DNA from: a virus
DNA: 20,037 nucleotides
Reading direction: 5' to 3' (one strand)
Virus record (IMG/VR): IMGVR_UViG_3300010153_002939
Location: 1-20,037 of that record
A model generated the notes under the pieces. The model made no database searches. It had not been told where the DNA came from and saw nothing but the letters and a program-made list of their open reading frames with translations. Both the position numbers and the translations under genes were made by a program. Of this stretch, positions 12,526 through 19,044 are shown one piece after another (within the stretch, counting starts at the first letter, position 1; each line of letters opens with the position of its first letter).

Positions 12526-13224
12526 TTATTCGACGTGAACTTTAAAAACTTGGTATATAAAATTTTTCATCAGTTTTTGCTTTTCATCTTCAGTTTCACA
12601 TTCCGCGTATTTGTAATTGTAGGTCATCTTTTCCTGTTGTATACTAGAATCCAATTCTTGAATTTTAATCTTCATCCATCTGTTTTGTTGTTTGTAATTC
12701 TTCGGTGTTCTCACACCAAACCTGTCAGAAAGTTCAAGAAGAAAATAGTAACGTTCTTCTTTTAATGCCGCTTGGGCTTCTTTAAACAACTCAAGCCTCT
12801 CGGCTTTTTCGTCGTCAGTCAATCCTTGTGACCGGTCAGGGTGTAAATACAGGGCAATCTTTTTAAACAATTTTGCAAAAGACTCATATAATTCACGGCC
12901 GTCTTTCTCTATCACTTCGTCTGCGGATACAGGCTCTGGTGTATTGTGATATAAAACCAAGGCTCCGTCGTCGTCAATCTCGCTTTCAGGTAGTTGCAGA
13001 ACCTCAGCGTTTTCGTGCTCTTCTATCTTGATTGTTTGCGCTGCCAATAAGTTTCTATTTAAATCAGCAAGATCAACCTGCTTTTGTTCACAAAAATCTT
13101 CAAGGTACATTTGAAATTCTTGAGCATGTGAAGAATTTATATCTTCAATAAACTCAAGTTCGCTATGTTTAAACTTTAACTCATTTAAAGTTCTTTTCCA
13201 TCTTAATAGATTCGATGCGCGCAC
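12526..13224 (-). CDS. J-domain (DnaJ-like) co-chaperone protein
   Basis: The 232-aa protein carries a J domain in its middle, about residues 110-170. The helix LYESFAKLFKKIALYLHPDR holds the diagnostic His-Pro-Asp at 128-130, followed by DDEKAERLELFKEAQAALKE, which resembles J-domain helix III. J domains stimulate the ATPase of Hsp70 (DnaK). No DnaK is in the window, so it would act on the host's. The flanks (1-105 and 175-232) are coiled-coil-rich and unlike the Gly/Phe and zinc parts of DnaJ, so they may bring a specific client. Start is GTG at 13224 with GGGGGA six bases upstream. It lies between a ClpP-like protease and the restriction-modification promoter. Confidence 0.82.
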   Translation of the reverse strand: MRASNLLRWKRTLNELKFKHSELEFIEDINSSHAQEFQMYLEDFCEQKQVDLADLNRNLLAAQTIKIEEHENAEVLQLPESEIDDDGALVLYHNTPEPVSADEVIEKDGRELYESFAKLFKKIALYLHPDRSQGLTDDEKAERLELFKEAQAALKEERYYFLLELSDRFGVRTPKNYKQQNRWMKIKIQELDSSIQQEKMTYNYKYAECETEDEKQKLMKNFIYQVFKVHVE

Positions 13225-13264
13225 GCTATATCCCCCGATAACTTAATTAGTCAGGGGTGACGAC

Positions 13265-13870
13265 CTATTTGAAATTAAATTTTATTTCTGTGGTTATTCT
13301 CATTTCTGGTACGTGCAATTTATTGGCTAGTTTGTGCTTCTTACACTCGTCTGCTTCTAAAAACCAATCGGCATGACCCTTATCGTGAACGATATCAAGA
13401 AAATAGTCTTTGTGGTGGCCACAATTTTCTGCCATCATGGTGTATATTTTTTGATTTAAGCGATCAGTTTCTTCGGCAGATGCCTTGATCTCTTCAACCT
13501 TGCCCCAACCCATTGAACTTACATCATGAATCATCACAGTAGCATCAGGATCCATATATCTATGTCCCTCGGCGCCGAAACTGAAGAGTATCGCACCGCA
13601 AGACATAGCCTTGCCTTGTACTATCGTAGCTACAGGAATTTTTGAATGCTTGATATCGGAAATCATGGACATTAGGCTGTAAACCTGACCCCCATAACTG
13701 TCAATGATAACTGGCACGATGGGTTGCCCAGTATTCTGTGCTTTTCTTATCAGTGCAGAAAAACTCTTCGCAGATGACTCATCAAATTTGCTAACCCTTA
13801 TAATGATCGGCAGATCATCAATTAGTTTGGGTTCCTTTAGCATTGGGCTGAATGTTTTTATAAGGTTCAT
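13265..13870 (-). CDS. ClpP-like serine peptidase (S14) with complete catalytic triad
   Basis: This 201-aa protein has the ClpP order. It shows PVIIDSYGGQVYSLMSMI (53-70), QGKAMSCGAILFSFGAEGHR with Ser90, and VMIHDVSSMGWG with His115. DWFLEADECKKHKLANKL gives Asp168 at the position of the ClpP catalytic Asp. Unlike the other ClpP-like protein, all three residues are kept. It is distinct in sequence from that protein and lacks a normal propeptide. It follows dnaE by seven bases and is probably on the dnaE transcript. It could be the working half of a mixed ClpP ring, hijack the host ClpX/ClpA, or mature virion proteins. Confidence 0.9.
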   Translation of the reverse strand: MNLIKTFSPMLKEPKLIDDLPIIIRVSKFDESSAKSFSALIRKAQNTGQPIVPVIIDSYGGQVYSLMSMISDIKHSKIPVATIVQGKAMSCGAILFSFGAEGHRYMDPDATVMIHDVSSMGWGKVEEIKASAEETDRLNQKIYTMMAENCGHHKDYFLDIVHDKGHADWFLEADECKKHKLANKLHVPEMRITTEIKFNFK

Positions 13871-13877
13871 AACATAA

Positions 13878-16800
13878 TTATCCTAATAGTTTAAATGTCT
13901 TCCAAAGAGCGTAGGTGGAGAACCCCCATTGCTCATCGTATTTAAGCTTGGCCATGTACGGCCTATTAATAAATATCTTGTCTTTCTCCGGACGCACTCC
14001 CCAGCATCTAATTTTTTCAGTTTCGTTGTTAGAATCAATAACTTCAACAATCCAATAGTTCTTGCCATTCTTGGTTTTCTTGGCGACGATCTTACGAGGA
14101 ATAAACCAGCAAACACACAAGTCGGGATCAAATTCTGATATTGGCGGAATGTACTTCTCACGGAGTCTGTTGATAGTATCGGTACTAATGACTAGGTTCA
14201 TTGGGAACACGCCAGTCAACTCTGTTTTAAAATGAATAATCTCCTCCTCTGTAAAGTCGCCTTCCTTGCGGTAAGCGTCAATGTTTTCATTAAACTTCTT
14301 CTTGTTCTTCGGCCGGTCAACGACCGCTGCAGACCAAAAGTGTTTACGACCTGTAAAGCGGTCATCGACCAATCCGTCCATAGCGCCGGCGCGACACAAG
14401 GCATCTAGTGCTTTCTTGTTAAGTTTGGAATATGTTATTTCTTCACGAAATAGCAGATCTTCAATATCATAGAAAGGCCGATGGTCCAATATTTGTTCAA
14501 GAGCAGAATCACCGAAGCCTTTAATGGAGGTGAGCGGCTGGATGAGGGTCTTGTTGTCCTCTGCTATCTCCCAAACACGGCCCGACTTGTTAAGGTCAAC
14601 CGGTGCAATATTGTAGCCAAGTGACTTGGCAATATTAATTGCTTTTTCTTTTCTTGTTTCTGGTTCCTTGTCCAAGAAGGCGGCGGTCCACTCGGCTTCG
14701 TAGTAGTTCAAAAGCCATGCACACTGATAAGAGATTACGCTGTAAGACACAGCATGAGACTTGTTGAATCCGTATCCGGAGAAGTACTCAAACTTGTCCC
14801 AAAGCGCTTGGGCCTCGTCTCGGTCAATATCTTTAGCTACACATCCCTTAATAAACTTATCATGCAGCTTACCTTTAACAGAACCTTTTCCTGTTCCCTT
14901 CTTTGTTAGCACCTTGCGAAGCATGTTGCCCTCATCGAGCGTCAAGCCACCAAGCTTGTGGGCAAGCAGGGCGATTTGCTCTTGAAAGATCAGGAATCCA
15001 AAGGTCTCTTCAGTGATCTCGCGAGCTTCGTCAGAAAGGTACTTGATATAGTGCGGGTGACTCTTGGCCTCCACATAGTCAGCGTCAACGCCAGCGGACA
15101 ATGGGCCAGGACGGAAGATGGAAGTAACCGCTGACACATCAATAATATTGCGAGGCTTAACCCTCGTACAGAATCCTTGAGCACCGCTTTCAGTGAATTG
15201 GAACACCCCAGCCCACTTGCCGGCATGAAAAATATTCTCGTACACATTCTGGTCTTCAAGATCGATGATGTCAGGATGCAAATATTTATTATAGTAATCT
15301 CGTACCTGTGTAAAGGTAGGTTCTTCTACTCCATAATGACGACGAAGAATATGTTGAATACAAACCTCCATCATCTTAAGAGTCGCCAAGCCTAACAAAT
15401 CAAACTTAATGAAACCCATTGGTTCCAAGTGTCGCACGTTTTGACCTTCTGACCACGGCGTTTGTCTCACTCCGCCTGAATTAATAAGGGGCATGCTCTT
15501 GTCTAAGTCTTCTGCAATCACAACGCCGCCGGCATGTCGTGAACACGACCGAACTTGACCAACAAGACCCTGAACGTGAGATCTTACCGCCGGATATGTA
15601 TTTAAAAAGTTTTGCAGCGAAGGAGAGAACTCCATGACTTCCTGCCAAGTTGGAGCGTAGATACCGGCTTTGATGCCGTGCTTTTGCTTAGCAAGAGGTG
15701 TCGCCTCTTTAATCATAATATTCGTAACGTTGTTTACTTCTGTAAAGGGGATGTCATACAATTTTGAGATGTCCTTAACGAGCGAACGAAGTTGCAAAGT
15801 ATTCCAATTGGAGATAGGTGCGACCACATTCTCTCCCCACATCTCAACCAAGCGTTCCTTTAGGACCATCGGGTCTGATACATCATAGTCGATGTCAGGA
15901 TAATCGGTGGCGTCAGAACGCAAGAAGCGAGAGAACAGAAGACCGTGCTTAATTGGGTCAATCTGTGTGATCCCAAGCGCATAGGCCACCAAGGAGCCTG
16001 CAGCAGAGCCGCGGCCCGGGCCGGCCAACATCATGTCATTCGTGACATCCACAATGGCTTTCATAGTAAGAAAGTATTTGGAAAAGCCACGGTCATCGAT
16101 AACGTTTAATTCTGTGCGTAGGCGATCAGTATATTCCTTGTTGGTGTGCAATCCATAAGTCTTAAGACCTTCTAGCGCGTAGTTAACCAAAGCTTGCGTA
16201 GCTGTAAAGCCAGCAGGCACAACGAATTCGGGAAGGCGTACCGTATTGTCAGGAAGAAACGACTCAATTCTTTCATGGGCAATTCTATGTGTCTCTTCAA
16301 TACTTTTCAAGACTACATTATCATCATATTCAAACCCTGTAGATTCTGAATACTCTTTGTAGCTTTCCCAGATTTGATCACCGTTCTTGGGATACAGCTC
16401 ATAACCTATTTCCGTGACGTCATCGGGAAGAAACGAATCTGAATCTTCTGCCCACTTCGGCTTCCCTTTGCCAAGCCAACCCAAACGCTTGTAGAGTTCC
16501 CTATCTTTCCAAGCATCGGGGCCGGGGTAGTGGCTGTCTGCGGTGGTGATCAACCCAACGCCTTTCTCTTGTGCCGTCTGGATAACGTACTGATTCAATT
16601 CATGTTGCTCTTTAATGTTGTTCCATTGAATCTCAGCGTACCAGCGGTCACCAAAAATATCTACCATGTTTTCAGTAGTCTCTCTCATCGCCCCTAGGAC
16701 AGCCTCTTCGCCCTCGGCCCGGTTCTCCCAGTAGTTGCCAGCATAAACGCCGCCTAGGCACGCTGACGCAGCGATAATACCCTCATTATACTTCTTCAAG

Positions 16801-17312
16801 AGAGCGTAATCAATACGCGGGTATCGGTAAAAGTTTTCAGGCTGATAAGACTCTGAGATAAGCTTGAACAGATTGTTGAGACCCGTCTGATTCTGTGCTA
16901 ACAGAACCAGATGGCGCCGCCGGCGTAGGATGTCTTGAGTCTTCTTGCTGTTGCCTTCGTCCTCAACTGTTGCACCTGATTGGGCATCTTTCTTAATGCT
17001 CTTGGCGCGCTTCTTATCGACCATGGCCTGCTCATAAGCCTCGCGCCATTCAGCGATAGACGGCGTGAAGTAAGCCTCACACCCAAAGATAGGCTTAAAC
17101 TCTTTGCCTTCTGACTGCATCTTCTTGGCATGCAAAACCTGATATGCTAAACCATTCATATTACCATGGTCGGTGAGAGCTAAAGCATCTGAACCGTTTT
17201 GATAAGCGAAATCCATATGATCTTGTGGAAAGCCGATAGCATCAAAAATTGAGCCGGCTACTGAATGGGCGTGGAGCCCTACGAATTTAATGTTGGAATC
17301 TTTTCGATTCAT
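13878..17312 (-). CDS. dnaE: DNA polymerase III alpha subunit (C-family), with intact PHP domain
   Basis: The 1144-aa protein is a full-length DnaE-type replicative polymerase (E. coli 1160). An N-terminal PHP domain (1-270) keeps the likely metal ligands His14, His16, Asp48, His49, Glu79, His134, Cys185, Asp259 and His261, so it could be a proofreading nuclease, unlike the degenerate E. coli PHP. The polymerase core shows GPGRGSAAGS (431-440), YPDIDYD with Asp473 and Asp475, HAGGVVIA (593-600) and KFDLLGL with Asp638, giving the three catalytic aspartates. Later come the GVFQF, RPGPL and GYGFNKSHAVSYS finger motifs, a helix-hairpin-helix (SIKGFGDSAL) and an OB fold near the C-terminus. ATG at 17312 has AGGAGGT six bases upstream and overlaps the previous stop. 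A promoter lies just before it. It replicates the element's own DNA. Confidence 0.97.
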   Translation of the reverse strand: MNRKDSNIKFVGLHAHSVAGSIFDAIGFPQDHMDFAYQNGSDALALTDHGNMNGLAYQVLHAKKMQSEGKEFKPIFGCEAYFTPSIAEWREAYEQAMVDKKRAKSIKKDAQSGATVEDEGNSKKTQDILRRRRHLVLLAQNQTGLNNLFKLISESYQPENFYRYPRIDYALLKKYNEGIIAASACLGGVYAGNYWENRAEGEEAVLGAMRETTENMVDIFGDRWYAEIQWNNIKEQHELNQYVIQTAQEKGVGLITTADSHYPGPDAWKDRELYKRLGWLGKGKPKWAEDSDSFLPDDVTEIGYELYPKNGDQIWESYKEYSESTGFEYDDNVVLKSIEETHRIAHERIESFLPDNTVRLPEFVVPAGFTATQALVNYALEGLKTYGLHTNKEYTDRLRTELNVIDDRGFSKYFLTMKAIVDVTNDMMLAGPGRGSAAGSLVAYALGITQIDPIKHGLLFSRFLRSDATDYPDIDYDVSDPMVLKERLVEMWGENVVAPISNWNTLQLRSLVKDISKLYDIPFTEVNNVTNIMIKEATPLAKQKHGIKAGIYAPTWQEVMEFSPSLQNFLNTYPAVRSHVQGLVGQVRSCSRHAGGVVIAEDLDKSMPLINSGGVRQTPWSEGQNVRHLEPMGFIKFDLLGLATLKMMEVCIQHILRRHYGVEEPTFTQVRDYYNKYLHPDIIDLEDQNVYENIFHAGKWAGVFQFTESGAQGFCTRVKPRNIIDVSAVTSIFRPGPLSAGVDADYVEAKSHPHYIKYLSDEAREITEETFGFLIFQEQIALLAHKLGGLTLDEGNMLRKVLTKKGTGKGSVKGKLHDKFIKGCVAKDIDRDEAQALWDKFEYFSGYGFNKSHAVSYSVISYQCAWLLNYYEAEWTAAFLDKEPETRKEKAINIAKSLGYNIAPVDLNKSGRVWEIAEDNKTLIQPLTSIKGFGDSALEQILDHRPFYDIEDLLFREEITYSKLNKKALDALCRAGAMDGLVDDRFTGRKHFWSAAVVDRPKNKKKFNENIDAYRKEGDFTEEEIIHFKTELTGVFPMNLVISTDTINRLREKYIPPISEFDPDLCVCWFIPRKIVAKKTKNGKNYWIVEVIDSNNETEKIRCWGVRPEKDKIFINRPYMAKLKYDEQWGFSTYALWKTFKLLG

Positions 17313-18196
17313 TTTAATACCTCCTGAGTATTACATAGTATAGCGTGCTTGTGCGGTGCTGTCAAGTTATCTGAAGGTCTTTGTATAAAATTGTCACTCG
17401 CCATAAATTGCCTGTATCCATCCCAATCGCCGGTATCCCAAAACCAGTCTAATTCATGAATTTTTGAGTTGGCTTCGTCAACTTGTGAAAAGACAGTCTT
17501 TATATCAAAACTTCTTGCTGACCACCTTTCATTAATTGGTAATTTTTTGGATGGATATTTTTCGTGATCTTTAGTATTATAATAAGTTTTTGTTGTCTCA
17601 GAATTCACATGCCTTCTGCATTGCTTGAAGTCCTCACCAAACATGGTGAATGGTAAGTATTTGTTATCTTTCACTGTCTGTCCCTCGTGGGACAAAAAGA
17701 AGTTATTTTCATGATGCATGATATCGGACCTCATTGAACGCAACGAGTATATGTTGAAAGCAGAATGAGGGAAGGAGACATAGTATTTTTCTGGCACTAC
17801 CCACTTTGACAATCTTGATGCGACATACCATGCAGAGTGCATGCCATAGAGGGCTGACCAGCCATATGAATCACGACGATCTCTGTCTTTCGGGTGGACA
17901 GGGACATAATAAATTGGAATTTCTTTTCTTTTATCTTTATAGAATTTTTCTTTGCGATAATAATACACCGGATCATAAGTCCATTCTCCAATTGTCTTCC
18001 TAATAATTGGGGCCATGTCATCGTTGGCCACAATCCAAATAGTCTGGCAGCCAGCGATGGCGCACTCAAATATCGACTTCTGTATCATAGAAAATCCTTG
18101 ATCTATCGGCAACAAACACCACGGATACTTGACGTCAAATGTGTCCTCAAAATTCGCAAGGGGTATGATCCCTGCCATGTGTATGTGTTTGCTCAT
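17309..18196 (-). CDS. Nucleotidyltransferase-like protein (possible sugar-nucleotide enzyme)
   Basis: The 295-aa protein begins like sugar-phosphate nucleotidyltransferases: GIIPLAN at 9-15, then YPWCLLPIDQGFSMIQKSIFECAIAGCQTIWIVAND (24-59), matching the 'PK-hxP-G-PhhxxxhxxhxxxGhxxIhhV' pattern. The usual GxGTR nucleotide loop is replaced and the PK lysine is Trp26, so activity is uncertain. The rest (80-295) is aromatic and basic and shows no known domain. It overlaps the next upstream gene and dnaE by four bases each. With the mannose enzymes at the left end, it could complete a nucleotide-sugar route (mannose-1-phosphate to GDP-mannose). That link is 16 kb away and is inference only. Confidence 0.6.
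   Translation of the reverse strand: MSKHIHMAGIIPLANFEDTFDVKYPWCLLPIDQGFSMIQKSIFECAIAGCQTIWIVANDDMAPIIRKTIGEWTYDPVYYYRKEKFYKDKRKEIPIYYVPVHPKDRDRRDSYGWSALYGMHSAWYVASRLSKWVVPEKYYVSFPHSAFNIYSLRSMRSDIMHHENNFFLSHEGQTVKDNKYLPFTMFGEDFKQCRRHVNSETTKTYYNTKDHEKYPSKKLPINERWSARSFDIKTVFSQVDEANSKIHELDWFWDTGDWDGYRQFMASDNFIQRPSDNLTAPHKHAILCNTQEVLK
17337..17365 (-). promoter_or_regulatory. Sigma-70 promoter of dnaE inside the preceding gene
   Basis: On the minus strand TTGACA is at 17365-17360 and TATACT at 17342-17337, with a 17-base spacer. It lies within the last codons of the nucleotidyltransferase-like gene, 25 bases before the dnaE ATG, so dnaE can be expressed apart from the upstream genes. Confidence 0.82.
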
Positions 18197-19044
18197 AGGT
18201 GTTTTAAATATTTTTTATATAATCTTGATTTTTCAGAAATTTGAGAAATCATTTCTTTTTGACTCGGAATCTCAAGTTCTATGTCGTGCTGGTCCACACA
18301 CGAGGTCGGCGCAAAGAGTTGTTTAGTTCTGTTGATTGTTGAAGTTTTGAACTTGTAGTGTTTTGGGCGTCCATTGTGGTCATAGCCATTAAGCAGGCCT
18401 CGCATTCCCCTGCCTTCCATTTCTTTAACAACTTTAAAGCGTGCCATTGTTTCAGAAAGGCCAAACTCTTCAAGCTCATCATCATCAATAAAAGAAACTG
18501 CACATGCATCCTTTACTTTGGTGTTGCCGCATATTCTATCGGAAGAATAAAACCATATTTCTTTAACAAACTTATCTTCTGTTTCAATAAAATCAATTTC
18601 ATGTTTCCCGCCACTATTAAAAGCTATCCAATCGTAACAAACGTATTTTTTGTTCTTTGGCTTTTGTGTAAAGTCGTGTAATTTATCAAAATAAACATCA
18701 CAAATTTTAGAATATTCGTTAAAACACTGAAAAGAGTTGACATAATGTCGTATGTTTGTGCAAAGACCTGCTAGTGGAGCCAAGCCATCTAAAGAAAGCA
18801 GAAAAAGCATTCTTTCCCAGAGCAAATCTTTTGGCATGCCAGTAAACTGGTCGCCCTTAAAAGTACTTAAGACATTTTTTTGTCTGGGTAGCTTCAGGCT
18901 ATCTAGATCGGCTTCTGGTGTCAAGTAATCAAACCTAAACGGCCGCTGAGGTTGGTCAAAAAAAATAGGGTAATGGTTAATAAAAGCGAATAGAACTGCG
19001 TCAAAACTGCTACCCAAAACAACATCGCGATAACTTGTTCTCAA
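18193..19044 (-). CDS. Unknown protein paired with the nucleotidyltransferase-like gene
   Basis: I do not recognise this 283-aa protein. It starts with MRTSYRDVVLGSSFDAVLFAFINHYPIFF-type sequence. The 'DVVLGSSFDAVLFA' stretch resembles the first strand and glycine turn of a Rossmann or FAD fold, though one glycine of the GxGxxG is missing. The middle is aromatic with many charged residues, and the C-terminus is Lys-rich. No signal or membrane segment is visible. The start is TTG at 19044 with AAGG upstream, overlapping the previous TGA (TTGA). The four-base overlap with the nucleotidyltransferase-like gene suggests the two act together. A nucleotide-sugar or glycan function is a guess. Confidence 0.72.
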   Translation of the reverse strand: MRTSYRDVVLGSSFDAVLFAFINHYPIFFDQPQRPFRFDYLTPEADLDSLKLPRQKNVLSTFKGDQFTGMPKDLLWERMLFLLSLDGLAPLAGLCTNIRHYVNSFQCFNEYSKICDVYFDKLHDFTQKPKNKKYVCYDWIAFNSGGKHEIDFIETEDKFVKEIWFYSSDRICGNTKVKDACAVSFIDDDELEEFGLSETMARFKVVKEMEGRGMRGLLNGYDHNGRPKHYKFKTSTINRTKQLFAPTSCVDQHDIELEIPSQKEMISQISEKSRLYKKYLKHL

